Of a stretch of 64,000 bases of DNA, positions 1 through 10,777 are shown in pieces. Position 1 is the first letter of the stretch. The number at the start of each line of letters is the position of its first letter. The DNA is taken from the NCBI GenBank assembly GCA_030584065.1, contig CP129489.1:2275497-2339496 (forward strand), given 5' to 3'. Below the pieces are notes generated by a model. That model was not told the DNA's origin, made no database searches, and saw only the letters and a program-made list of their open reading frames with translations. Origin of the DNA: Flavobacteriales bacterium. GTDB lineage: Bacteria; Bacteroidota; Bacteroidia; Flavobacteriales_F; PHOS-HE28. A program made the position numbers and the translations under genes.

Positions 1-504
1 CTCGTAGTGACCAGCGCCACCGCTCAGTTCACCAATGCTTCGAGCCAGAATGCGGTGGCCTTCCATTGGGACTTCAGCGGGCTGGGCACCAGCGCATCCG
101 TCTCGCCCGCGTTCACCTTCCCCGGCGGGCTGGGCGACAGCTACATGATCTGCCTCACGGCCTACGATGCCAATGGCTGCTCCGATACCCATTGCGAACC
201 GGTGGAGGTGCTTGATGCCTTAACGGTGCATGTGCCCAATGCCTTCACGCCGAACGGCGACGGGTTCAACGATGACTTCATGCCGGTCTTCAACCTGCCG
301 CTGCTCGTGCGCGACTATGAGTTCATGATCTTCGACCGCTGGGGCGAGCGCATCCACACCACGGATGCCGTGCATGAACCCTGGAACGGCGCCTACAAAG
401 GTGAACTGGTCGAAACCGAGGTGTACGTGTGGAAGCTGAAGTGCTTCAACCGCCTCACCAACGAGCTCATCGAGCGAACCGGTCACGTGACGGTGCTGAA
501 GTAA
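1..504 (+). CDS. T9SS type-B cargo protein, C-terminal part (5' truncated)
   Basis: The reading frame is open from the first base, so this is the last 167 codons of a larger gene whose start lies outside the window. The first ~70 residues look like a PKD-type beta-sandwich (ending in CLTAYDANGCSDTHC). The last ~90 form a gliding-motility-associated C-terminal domain: VPNAFTPNGDGFND, then FDRWGE, then a VYVWKL strand and a final HVTVLK. In Bacteroidota this CHU_C/type-B domain directs export by the type IX secretion system and release or attachment at the cell surface. The function of the missing N-terminal part cannot be read. It converges on gyrB and shares the hairpin at 631-659. Confidence 0.9.
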   Translation, partial: LVVTSATAQFTNASSQNAVAFHWDFSGLGTSASVSPAFTFPGGLGDSYMICLTAYDANGCSDTHCEPVEVLDALTVHVPNAFTPNGDGFNDDFMPVFNLPLLVRDYEFMIFDRWGERIHTTDAVHEPWNGAYKGELVETEVYVWKLKCFNRLTNELIERTGHVTVLK

Positions 505-630
505 GCCACCCGTCCGCCAGGGGATCCGTTGCACCACGCACACTGCAGCGGCCGCAGGCATCCCGCTCGTCCGGTGCGCGGGCCCAGCCCAGGTGAGGCG
601 CACGCGGCGCAGGGGCAGCCTCCATGAACG

Positions 631-659
631 CGAACGCCCCGGTGGTCCCGGGGCGTTCG
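631..659. terminator. Bidirectional intrinsic terminator hairpin
   Basis: Perfect 12-bp inverted repeat (arms 631-642 and 648-659, CGAACGCCCCGG and its complement) with a 5-nt loop. It lies between the convergent stop codons of the T9SS cargo gene (504) and gyrB (679). There is no long T tract on either side. Confidence 0.7.
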
Positions 660-678
660 GTGCGGCCTTGGGGGCCCC

Positions 679-2799
<2,121 letters not shown>

Positions 2800-2830
2800 C
2801 TATGCGTCAATGACCGGTGCGACGGCGGCC

Positions 2831-4522
2831 TCAGAAGGCATAGGTCGCCCCCACCATCAGCAGCCCCCGCTGGACGGGGTGGCGGTACCAGCGCTCGTAC
2901 TTGCTGGCGGTGAGGTTGCTGGCATCGAGGAAGAGGCTGAGGCGCTTGGTGTAGCGGTACTCGGCCCCGATGTACAGGTCCAGGAAGCCATCGAGCTCGG
3001 TGCGGGTGCTGGTGAGGAGCACGCCAGGGTCCGTGCCCGGCTCGGCTGCGCGGAAGGCGGGGCGGCGCCCAAGGAAGAGCGCCTCGCCCTTGAGGATGAG
3101 CTTGTCGCGCAGGCTGTAGCGCGCCGCGAAGGCGAGGCGGTAGGGCGGCAGGTTCCAAGGCTCTTCCTGCACCCTCACCGTGTAGGTGTACACGTCGATC
3201 CGGGCGCTGAGCCGCAGGTCGCTGATGCGGCTGTAGGTGAGTTCGCCGCTCAGGTCCAGGATCTCCACCTCGTCGTAGACCACCGCCATACGGTCTCCGT
3301 AGGGCGGGTTGGGCACATTGATGAAGAGCACGTAGTTGTCGTGGCCGCTGAAGCTGGCGCGCACATCGAAGCCCAGGTTGTTCATGAAGCTGCCGCGCAG
3401 GCCGCCGTAGGCGTCGAAGAGCTTGCTGGTGTTGGCCAGACCGGGTGCGGGCCCCAGCCAGGGGTTCTCGCGGGTGAGGCTCCGGAAGCTGTTGCGCCGG
3501 CGCTCGCCCTCCACGCCCACGTAAGGCACCAGGATGTTGTCGAAGAGGGCATAGTGCGCGTAGGCCTGCGGGAAGAAGTGGAAGGTGGTGCTGCCCATGG
3601 CGTCGAGGTACATGCCCACGCCAGCCTTCACGAAATACCTGCGGCCCACCGTGCGCACGCTGGGCGTGAGGCCCAGCAGGGTCCCGTTCTGCCTGAACTC
3701 GCCGAGCTGCCCCAGGTCCGCGCGGTAGGTGTTGTTGTCGATGAGCAGCCCGGCATGGTAGTACTCGCTGTGCTCCTGCTTTCCCGCCTCGGCCAGCACG
3801 CGCACGTTGGTCTCACGGCTGCCGGACAGGTTGCTGTAGGTGTGCACATCGAGCCCCACATCGTGCGAGATGCGGCTGCTGTCCTCGTAGAGGCTGCGCA
3901 CGCGGCCGGCGAACCCGATGTCGTTGTAGTACTGCCGAAGCCGGTCCTTCGGGGGGTCGGGGGCGTTCTGGATGACGCTCTCGATGCTGTCGTTGCTCGG
4001 GTAGCCGTAGTAGCTGATGCGGCGGCGGTCGTAGGTAAGGCGGCCCGAGGCCTCATTGTCCGCGATGATGTGCCGGTAGTAGCCGTCGATGCTGTTGTGG
4101 CTGTATCGGCTCGGCCCCACGTCATCGAGCCCGCCGTTGCTGCTCATGTGCTTGAGGTGGATGCCGTAGCCGTTCTTCCGTGAGCGCCCCTGGTCGTAGT
4201 AGAGCTCACCCAGCGGCGTGGCATACAGGCCGAAGCCGCCCTTGAGGTAGCCTTTGTAGAGACGGGCCTGGGCCTTCTCCACGGAGAGCCGCGCGGCCGC
4301 CAGGCTGTCCACCCGCGGCGCGATATCGGCCTTGGCCGGCAGCAGGGCGTAGTTCACCGGCAGGTTGGGCAGGATGGTATCGATGCCCTCTGGGCGCAGG
4401 TCGATCTTCTGCGCATCGATGAGCGTGGGGTTGTAGATGCCCTGGATCACGTACTGGCCCTCGGTCTGGGCGAGCACGGCCAGGGGCAGCAGGGCCGCGA
4501 GGAGGAAGGTGGTGCGCTTCAT
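2831..4522 (-). CDS. Outer-membrane beta-barrel protein (TonB-receptor-like, no plug)
   Basis: Predicted outer-membrane barrel of 563 residues. A signal peptide is clear (MKRTTFLLAALLPLAVLAQ, cleavage near residue 19). About 90 soluble residues follow, then many alternating amphipathic strands rich in Tyr/Arg, ending in an aromatic residue (LLMVGATYAF), the usual signal for barrel assembly. No CarbopepD_reg or TonB plug domain is seen. The gene starts 3 bp after the stop of the large TPR gene, so the two are almost certainly co-transcribed, and its periplasmic N-terminus may contact that TPR protein. Ligand and transport role are unknown. Confidence 0.75.
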   Translation of the reverse strand: MKRTTFLLAALLPLAVLAQTEGQYVIQGIYNPTLIDAQKIDLRPEGIDTILPNLPVNYALLPAKADIAPRVDSLAAARLSVEKAQARLYKGYLKGGFGLYATPLGELYYDQGRSRKNGYGIHLKHMSSNGGLDDVGPSRYSHNSIDGYYRHIIADNEASGRLTYDRRRISYYGYPSNDSIESVIQNAPDPPKDRLRQYYNDIGFAGRVRSLYEDSSRISHDVGLDVHTYSNLSGSRETNVRVLAEAGKQEHSEYYHAGLLIDNNTYRADLGQLGEFRQNGTLLGLTPSVRTVGRRYFVKAGVGMYLDAMGSTTFHFFPQAYAHYALFDNILVPYVGVEGERRRNSFRSLTRENPWLGPAPGLANTSKLFDAYGGLRGSFMNNLGFDVRASFSGHDNYVLFINVPNPPYGDRMAVVYDEVEILDLSGELTYSRISDLRLSARIDVYTYTVRVQEEPWNLPPYRLAFAARYSLRDKLILKGEALFLGRRPAFRAAEPGTDPGVLLTSTRTELDGFLDLYIGAEYRYTKRLSLFLDASNLTASKYERWYRHPVQRGLLMVGATYAF

Positions 4523-4525
4523 GGT

Positions 4526-7500
4526 CTATCGGCCGTCGCTGCCGGGCATGGGGATGGTGAGGTCGTCGGAGCCGGGCGCCTGCTGCTCGCGCGGGACCTG
4601 GCTGGCGTTGATCGCATCAAGGCGCTGTCGGGCCTCGGCCACCAGCTCCGGCTCACGGCAGTTGTCGATCACGCTCTGCAGGGTGGCCCTGGCCTGGAAG
4701 AGGTCGTCGAGCTGCACGTACACATCGCCGAGCAGAATGAAGGCCTTTGCCTTCCAGAAATCGTGGCTCGGGAACTTCTGCGCGAGCTCGAACACCTCCG
4801 TCTCAGCCTTGCGGTACTGGGCCTGCAGGTGGCGGATGTAGGCCATGTTGTACTTGGCCTCGGCGCCGCGCGCGGTGGTGCTGCTGGCGGCCACGGCCTT
4901 GAACCTGGCATAGGCGGCATCGAGGTCGCCCTTGTCCGCCAGGCTGCGGGCGATGAGGATGTTGGCCTCGCTCTTCAGGTCGGCATCCGCATGGGCATTG
5001 GCCGCCACCTTCTCGCCGGCAGCGGCGGCCTCGGCGGTGCGGCCCAGCTCGCGCAGGCAGCGCATCTGGCCGGCCTGTGCCACCAGGGTGTTCTGGGGCG
5101 AGGCGGCGATGGGCTCCAGCCGGCTGAAGTGGTCCAGCGCGCCCTCCCACCGCTGGTCGCGGAAGAGGATGTCGGCGGCCATGGCCGAGGCGCTCTCCAT
5201 GAACTGTGCGCCGTTGCGGCGGATCACCTCCTCCAGGTCGGGCAGCGCCTGGTCATAGGCGCCGGCTCGGTAATGGCAGTCGCCGCGGTAGTAGAGCGCA
5301 TTCAGCACGTAACCGCCATTGGGGTACTTGCCGATGTAATCGCCGAAGGCGCCGACGGCCTGCGGGCACTTCTCCTCGAAGTAGAGCTTCTCCGCGCTCT
5401 GGTAGTACTTCTCATCGAACTCCAGCGTGCCGGGGTCCACGAACTTCAGCGTCCGCACGTAGGCCTCGTACTCGCTCACGCGGCCCAGCTCCACGTAGAT
5501 GTTCTCCAGCCCGGAGAGCGCATCGCGCGCACCGTCCATGGTGGGGTACTTCTCCACCACGGCCTTGAAGCCCGCGATGGCCTCCTCCGTACGGCCCTGG
5601 CGCTTGTGGATGAGCGCAGCCTGCAGCATGGCCTGGCGCACCAGGGGGCTGTTGGGGTGCAGCCCTGTCACCTGCGTGTAGTAGCTAAGCGCCTCGCCAT
5701 CATCGCCCTGCACGATGAAGGTCTCGCCGAGCTGGAACTTGGCATCGGCGGCATAGCGCGAGTTGGGCATCTCTGCGAGCAGCGCGCGCAGCGTTGCGAT
5801 CTTCTCGGGGTAGCGGCGCAGGAGGCCCTGGCATACGCCCTTCTGGTACATGGCGTAGTCACGGTCGGGCGATCCGGTGCGCATGGCATCGTCATACCAC
5901 TTCACCGCCTGCTCGTTGTCCTTGAGGGCGAAGTAGCAGTCGCCCGTACGCAGCATGGCATCTGCGCGCTGCCGCGCCTCGCCCCGGCGTGCCTGCACGT
6001 AGCGGCGGAAGGACACGGCCGCCTCATCGTACTGCTTCTGCTTCAGGAACACGTAGCCCATGCCATAGCCCGCCTGCTCGTAGAGGTCGGTGGAGTAGGC
6101 GCCGGGCGCGTTGCGGAGGTCGTCGTACTTGCGCAGGGCCGCCGCGTAATCACCCTTGCCGTAGTAGCTCTCCGCCATCCAGTAGTGGGCGCGGGCATTG
6201 ATGCCTTGGTTGGCGGGGTACTTCAGGGCACGCTCGAAGAAGAGCGCCGCATCGGCATACTTGCGGCCCTCGTAGAGCTCCACGCCGCGGTTGTAGGCCA
6301 GCTTCTGGTACGCCTCGCGCAGCCGCAGGTCCTTGTTCTGGATCTCATCGAGCGCGGCCAGGGCGTCCTCATAGTTGCGTGTCTTCAGGTACACGTTGAG
6401 CAGGAACTCGTAGGCCTCGTCGCGCCGCGGCGTATCGGGATAGGCGCGCAGGTAGCTCCGCAGGGCGGCGATGGCCTCGTGATAGGGGTCGAAGCTGAGC
6501 TCATAGGCGAGCTTGGCGTACTGGAAGAGCGCATCCTCCGTCACCTTCGGATCCTTGCCGATCTCGTACGCCTTCTTGAAGGCGTTGCGCGCGTAGTTCT
6601 TCTCGTTGAGCTTCAGGTAGCAGTCCGCCATGTGGTAGCTGGCCAGTTGGGCGAGGCTGTCGGCGCCGTTGGCCACCACGTTCAGCTCGGCCAGGGCTTT
6701 CGGGCAGTCGCCGGTCCGGTAGTAGGCATAGCCGAGGATGTAGCGGTCGCTGCGGTCCACCCCGGCGCGCTGGGCGCTCTTCTGCAGGTAGGGCAGCGCT
6801 GCGGCATAGTCGCCGCGCCGGTAGTTGGCCTCTCCGGCCAGCCGGTTGATCTCCGGCAGGCGCTTGGTGCCGGGCTCCGGGTCGTTGAGCAGGGGCTTCA
6901 CGTACTCGGCCAGCTCGTCGTACTTGCCCTGCACGAAGAGGATCTCGGCGATGTATATGGGCGCGAGCTTGGCGAAGTCGGGGTTCTGCTCCAGCCGGCG
7001 GAAGCCCTGCAGGGCGGTCTCGTGATTGCCGCGCTCGTAGTGGATATGCGAGGCGTAGTACAGCGCCGGGGCACCGAAGAGGCCGCTGCTGTCCTTCACC
7101 TGGGCGAACTCGGCCAGGGCCTTCTCGCGGTCGTCCTGCTGGAAGAAGGCGTAGCCCCGCTTGAAGTGGTACTCCTCCGCATCGGCGGGGGAGAGCTGGG
7201 TGCGGTCCACCTGGTCGCTCCAGGCGATGGCGTCCTTCCAGTCCTTCTGGTTGAAGCTGTGGCGGAAGAGCTCGAGCTTCACCAGCGGCACATGCAAGTC
7301 CTCGGGGTGCTCGCTCATGAAGCGCTTAAGTCGGTAGCCGGCATCGTCGTTGAAGAGGCGCACGCTGCACAGCGCCACATGGAACTCGGCCTCGGTGCGA
7401 GCGGGGTCGTGCGGGTCCCCGATGCGGTCCACAACGCGCTGGAACTCGTACTGGGCGGCGCCGTACTTCTCCTTGGCGAAGAGCTCCAGGGCGTTGAGCA

Positions 7501-7618
7501 GGTCGGCGTCGCGGTGGTCGTAGTGCGCCGGCCGCTGGGCCATGGCCATGGCAGCGGCGAACAGCAGGGGGAGCAGGGCCAGCACGCGCTGGCGCGGCCG
7601 CCGGTGAGGGTGCATCAT
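4526..7618 (-). CDS. Large periplasmic tetratricopeptide-repeat protein
   Basis: About 1030 residues, almost entirely TPR helices (recurrent patterns such as YYRGDCHYRAGAYDQALPDLEEV and AYYRTGDCPKALAELN fragments, roughly every 34-37 residues). The open frame extends to 7858 without a signal peptide and would overlap the ftsE start region. The pair of ATG codons at 7618/7615 instead gives a basic N-terminus and signal peptide ending AMAMAQ, so 7618 is chosen. TPR arrays scaffold protein complexes. The operon with an outer-membrane barrel suggests a periplasmic partner for that barrel. A GAACTTTG element (7627-7634) 8 nt upstream is a weak promoter candidate. Specific function is not known. 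Confidence 0.85.
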   Translation of the reverse strand: MMHPHRRPRQRVLALLPLLFAAAMAMAQRPAHYDHRDADLLNALELFAKEKYGAAQYEFQRVVDRIGDPHDPARTEAEFHVALCSVRLFNDDAGYRLKRFMSEHPEDLHVPLVKLELFRHSFNQKDWKDAIAWSDQVDRTQLSPADAEEYHFKRGYAFFQQDDREKALAEFAQVKDSSGLFGAPALYYASHIHYERGNHETALQGFRRLEQNPDFAKLAPIYIAEILFVQGKYDELAEYVKPLLNDPEPGTKRLPEINRLAGEANYRRGDYAAALPYLQKSAQRAGVDRSDRYILGYAYYRTGDCPKALAELNVVANGADSLAQLASYHMADCYLKLNEKNYARNAFKKAYEIGKDPKVTEDALFQYAKLAYELSFDPYHEAIAALRSYLRAYPDTPRRDEAYEFLLNVYLKTRNYEDALAALDEIQNKDLRLREAYQKLAYNRGVELYEGRKYADAALFFERALKYPANQGINARAHYWMAESYYGKGDYAAALRKYDDLRNAPGAYSTDLYEQAGYGMGYVFLKQKQYDEAAVSFRRYVQARRGEARQRADAMLRTGDCYFALKDNEQAVKWYDDAMRTGSPDRDYAMYQKGVCQGLLRRYPEKIATLRALLAEMPNSRYAADAKFQLGETFIVQGDDGEALSYYTQVTGLHPNSPLVRQAMLQAALIHKRQGRTEEAIAGFKAVVEKYPTMDGARDALSGLENIYVELGRVSEYEAYVRTLKFVDPGTLEFDEKYYQSAEKLYFEEKCPQAVGAFGDYIGKYPNGGYVLNALYYRGDCHYRAGAYDQALPDLEEVIRRNGAQFMESASAMAADILFRDQRWEGALDHFSRLEPIAASPQNTLVAQAGQMRCLRELGRTAEAAAAGEKVAANAHADADLKSEANILIARSLADKGDLDAAYARFKAVAASSTTARGAEAKYNMAYIRHLQAQYRKAETEVFELAQKFPSHDFWKAKAFILLGDVYVQLDDLFQARATLQSVIDNCREPELVAEARQRLDAINASQVPREQQAPGSDDLTIPMPGSDGR

Positions 7619-7749
7619 CAAGCGATCAAAGTTCTTGGGGGCACGGTCGGGCGGGGCGTCGCGCGGGGCCGTACTTATCCACGCGCGCCTGTTCACCTGC
7701 GACAAGCATCGGGCCAAGGGCATAACGCGGGCGGCCCGGGCCGAATTGC

Positions 7750-7757
7750 CACCTTTG
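7750..7757 (+). promoter_or_regulatory. ftsE promoter -7 element
   Basis: Reads CACCTTTG (7 of 8 to TAnnTTTG), 18 nt before the ftsE ATG; it supports the short form of ftsE rather than the longer open frame starting at 7635. Confidence 0.45.
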
Positions 7758-7775
7758 GGGCTTCCCTGCACGCCC

Positions 7776-8465
7776 ATGTCCGACGCCCCCGTCATCCAGC
7801 TCAACGGCGCACGCATCTTCCAGCGCGAGAACCTGGTGCTCAACAACGTTGACTTCACGCTCTACAAAGGCGAGTTCGTCTTCCTCATCGGCCGCACGGG
7901 CAGCGGCAAGAGCAGCCTCATGCGCGTGCTCTACGGCGATGTGCCGCTCACCGAGGGCGAGGGCTTCTGCTGCGGCTTCGACCTGCGCAAGCTCAAGCGC
8001 GCCCAAGTGCCCTACCTCCGCCGGAAGATCGGCATCGTTTTCCAGGACTTCCAGCTGCTCAGCGACCGCACGGTGAACGAGAACCTCTTCTTCGTGATGC
8101 GCGCCACCGGCTGGACCGACCGCAAGGCCATGGATGCCCGCGCGCAGGAGGTGCTGGAGAAGGTGGGCCTGGCCACCAAGGGCTACAAGATGCCGCACGA
8201 GCTCAGCGGCGGCGAGCAGCAGCGCGTGAGCATCGCGCGTGCGCTGGTGAACGACCCCGAGCTCATCCTCGCCGACGAGCCCACGGGCAACCTCGACCCC
8301 GAGACCACCGCCGGCATCCTCGACCTGCTCTTCGCCATCAGCCAGACCGGGCGCAGCGTGCTAATGGCCACGCACGACCACGCGCAGATGCACCGATTCG
8401 GCTCGCGCGTGGTGAAGTGCGAGGAAGGGAAATTGCTGGAGCTGAGCGCGGCGGGGGCGGTGTGA
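7776..8465 (+). CDS. ftsE: Cell-division ABC transporter ATP-binding protein FtsE
   Basis: ATPase of the FtsEX complex, which couples cytokinesis to peptidoglycan hydrolase activation at the septum. The 229 residues carry Walker A GRTGSGKSS (39-47), the Q-loop Gln at 89, signature LSGGEQ (142-147), Walker B LILADEPTG (162-170) and the H-loop His at 199. The compact length, without substrate-specific extension, and the LNPY-less N-terminus fit FtsE better than LolD or MacB, though LolD-type ATPases are similar. No ftsX is adjacent in the window, as is common in Bacteroidota. The frame is open back to 7635, but similarity to the family starts at MSDAPVIQLN. Its TGA abuts the stop codon of the convergent glycosyltransferase gene. 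Confidence 0.88.
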   Translation: MSDAPVIQLNGARIFQRENLVLNNVDFTLYKGEFVFLIGRTGSGKSSLMRVLYGDVPLTEGEGFCCGFDLRKLKRAQVPYLRRKIGIVFQDFQLLSDRTVNENLFFVMRATGWTDRKAMDARAQEVLEKVGLATKGYKMPHELSGGEQQRVSIARALVNDPELILADEPTGNLDPETTAGILDLLFAISQTGRSVLMATHDHAQMHRFGSRVVKCEEGKLLELSAAGAV

Positions 8466-9605
8466 TCACCGCAGCAGCGCCACGATCCGCACCGCGTTCC
8501 TGCGGTTGCTGAAGCGCTCCTCCAGCACTCGGGCGCGCAGCTCCAGCGCCTGGCCGTTCGCGGGCCGGCCCATGCATGCCAGGATGCTCTCGCGCATGCT
8601 CCTCGGGTCGTCGTGCACATGGCAGAGTGATTCAAGGCCGGTGCCCTCCACCATCGGTGTATTGCACACGACGTGGCGCCCGTTGAAGAGGCAGAGCAGC
8701 AGCTTCAGCTTGATGCCCGTGGCCTGGAAGGTGGGCAGCACGTTCACTTGCGCACTGCGCACCAGCGCATGGATCTGATCCGTGGAGATGCCCTCGCGCA
8801 AATCCACGCTTCGCTGCCCGTTCGGCAGCTTCGGCGCCTTGGCCACCGCACGCCTCAATTCCTTGCTGGCGTCGCTGCCGGCGATGACGAGCTTCACCGG
8901 CAAGCCATCGAACACCTTCTGCACGAGATAGAGCGCCGCCTGGTCGTTCTCCGCCACGCCCAACGCGCCGTGGTAGAACGCGAAGTCCCCGAGGCCGTCG
9001 GGCACCTCCACCTTCTCGCTGGCGTGAAAGGCCGGCACGTGCGTCACGTTGTGGAAGTGCGATTCGAAATACGCCTCGTCCTTGGGCGAGATGGCCAGCA
9101 CGCGCGTGGCCTCGGCCAGCACCGGCTCGAAACGCGCGAGCTTGTGCGCCTCGTTGATGAAATAGGTGCGCCGGAAGGTACTGGTGGCGGCCTTTGCCAG
9201 CGCACCGTAGTAATCGTGCTCCACGTTGTGCGCACGCACGATGCGGATGCGGTCCACCAGGCGCGGGTCGCCGAGGTGGTAGCAGCAGTGCAGGCCCTCG
9301 AAGAGGATGGGGTGGTCGTCCTGCAGCAGGCGCTCCATCAGCGCATCGCTCCTCCGGCTCACCACCACGTAGGGGAGCGCATTGAAGAGCTGGAGCTTGC
9401 CCAGGTTGCGCGGGTAGTAGTGCACGCTGACGCAGAACCGTTCCAGTTCCTTGGCGCGCGGACGGCCGTACTGGAAGCAGTGCAGGTGCACCTTCACGCC
9501 CAGATCGGCCAGCGCCCTGGCCTTGTAGTACACGTCGATCACGCCGCCATAGCTGGGCGGGGCGGGCACGTCGAAGCTGACGATATGTAGGTGCTTATCC
9601 GCCAA
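8466..9605 (-). CDS. Glycosyltransferase, GT-B fold (family 1/4-like)
   Basis: About 379 residues with a GT-B organisation: an N-terminal Rossmann strand (HIVSFDVPAPPSYGG) with the Gly-rich acceptor loop, and a C-terminal nucleotide-sugar domain (KLVIAGSDAS, then KLKLLLCLFNGRHVVCNTPMVEG). It probably transfers a sugar to a surface polysaccharide or protein. The start is TTG at 9605, overlapping the preceding glycosyltransferase by 11 bp; no ATG is available near the first strand. The overlap indicates an operon with translational coupling. Donor and acceptor are unknown. Confidence 0.8.
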   Translation of the reverse strand: MADKHLHIVSFDVPAPPSYGGVIDVYYKARALADLGVKVHLHCFQYGRPRAKELERFCVSVHYYPRNLGKLQLFNALPYVVVSRRSDALMERLLQDDHPILFEGLHCCYHLGDPRLVDRIRIVRAHNVEHDYYGALAKAATSTFRRTYFINEAHKLARFEPVLAEATRVLAISPKDEAYFESHFHNVTHVPAFHASEKVEVPDGLGDFAFYHGALGVAENDQAALYLVQKVFDGLPVKLVIAGSDASKELRRAVAKAPKLPNGQRSVDLREGISTDQIHALVRSAQVNVLPTFQATGIKLKLLLCLFNGRHVVCNTPMVEGTGLESLCHVHDDPRSMRESILACMGRPANGQALELRARVLEERFSNRRNAVRIVALLR

Positions 9606-10698
9606 CGCTTTGCAAGAAGGCCTTCAGCGCTTCCTTCTCGCGCTCGCCATCCAATTCCGCGGCGGCGAAAATAGCCTTCAATCGCAAGGCATCACGGCGC
9701 GGGCGGTCGGGTATCAGGCGGCGCACCTCGGCCGCGATCAGTGCGGGCTCCGCACGCGGGATAACCACGCCCGCCTCATACCGGCGCACGATGCCCGCCA
9801 CCTCGGGCAGGTCGGTGACCAGCGCCGGGATGTGCGCCCGGAAATAGTCGAAGAGCTTGTTGGGCAGGCTGTAGCGGTAGTTGAGGCTGGTGTCCTTGTC
9901 CAGTGAGAGGCCGAGGTCGGCGTTGCGCGTGTATTGCATCATGCGGTCGTAGGGCATGCGCGGCAGCAGGCGCACGCGCTCGGCCAGGCGGTGCTCCTCC
10001 ACCAGACGCTCCAGCACGGGCCAGGCGTCGCCACCGCCAATGACAAGCAGCAACGCCTCCGGCAGCTCCCGCATGGCCAGCACGGCCTCCTCCCCGCCCC
10101 TGTCGACATTGATGCCGCTGCCCTGCAGGATGAGCACGAAGCGGTCGGCGGGCAGGCCCAGGTCTCGCCGCGCAGGCAGCGGCCCCAGGTCGCGGTGCAT
10201 GGGGATGTTGCGCACCACCTCCACCGGCACGCCATAGCGCTCGCGGTAGGCCATGGCGATGCTGCCGTTCACCGTGATCACGTGCTTCAGCCGGGGGAGG
10301 ATCCAGCGCTCCAGCGCCAGCCATGCGCGCCTTGCCAAGCGCCCCTGCAATTCGGGCACCTCGGTGAAGTACTCGTGGCTGTCGTACACCAGCGCGCGCT
10401 TCCCTTTCGCGAGGTAGCAAGCCAGCAGGGTGTCCAGGTCATTGGCCACGAGCACGCCCGCGCGCGTGAAGAGCAGCAGGAGGAGGAGCCGCAGGTTGTA
10501 CTCGGCATAGAAGAGCGGCCCCTTGCGGAAGAGCAGCCGCATGCGCTTCGTGGCGTATGGCCGCTGCAGCGGAAGGCTCTCCGGCAGCTGGCGGCCCACC
10601 AGAAGCACCTCGTGGCCGAGCTCGCGCAGCACCACGCAGGTGCGGTGCACGCGGTTGTCGGTGCTGAGGTCGTTGGTGACGCAGACGATGGCGCGCAT
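9595..10698 (-). CDS. Glycosyltransferase family 4-like protein
   Basis: About 367 residues with GT-B features: N-terminal AIVCVTNDLSTDNRVHR, an internal His (YDSHEYFTE), and the C-terminal donor-site segment LPNKLFDYFRAHIPALVTD, typical of GT4 enzymes. The frame is open to a GTG at 10725, but the ATG at 10698 puts the start right before the first Rossmann strand and is preferred. The overlap with the next glycosyltransferase and absence of other sugar genes suggest a small two-gene glycosylation module. In T9SS organisms this could feed cell-surface glycan synthesis, but nothing in the sequence shows the acceptor. Confidence 0.82.
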   Translation of the reverse strand: MRAIVCVTNDLSTDNRVHRTCVVLRELGHEVLLVGRQLPESLPLQRPYATKRMRLLFRKGPLFYAEYNLRLLLLLLFTRAGVLVANDLDTLLACYLAKGKRALVYDSHEYFTEVPELQGRLARRAWLALERWILPRLKHVITVNGSIAMAYRERYGVPVEVVRNIPMHRDLGPLPARRDLGLPADRFVLILQGSGINVDRGGEEAVLAMRELPEALLLVIGGGDAWPVLERLVEEHRLAERVRLLPRMPYDRMMQYTRNADLGLSLDKDTSLNYRYSLPNKLFDYFRAHIPALVTDLPEVAGIVRRYEAGVVIPRAEPALIAAEVRRLIPDRPRRDALRLKAIFAAAELDGEREKEALKAFLQSVGG

Positions 10699-10727
10699 GG
10701 GCGGTTCCGCAGTGGCGGTGCGCACAA

Positions 10728-10762
10728 AAGAACGGCCCAGAGGGGGACTCCGGGCCGTTCTT
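10728..10762 (-). terminator. Intrinsic terminator of the S74/T9SS gene
   Basis: Perfect 11-bp inverted repeat AAGAACGGCCC / GGGCCGTTCTT (arms 10728-10738 and 10752-10762) with a 13-nt loop, starting 15 nt beyond the stop of the minus-strand gene at 10778. Confidence 0.75.
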
Positions 10763-10777
10763 CCGATTCGCTGCGCT

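Noticed and set aside
7635..7775. N-terminal extension of FtsE by 47 residues
   Set aside because: Overlaps the upstream region of the TPR gene and has no similarity; ABC domain starts at the ATG 7776.
4763..7852. 1029-codon plus-strand frame antisense to the TPR gene, and similar long frames at 1042-2601, 25881-28160, 36887-39223 and 54057-56396
   Set aside because: Same composition effect; the translations are low-complexity Ala/Val/His/Leu runs without family resemblance.
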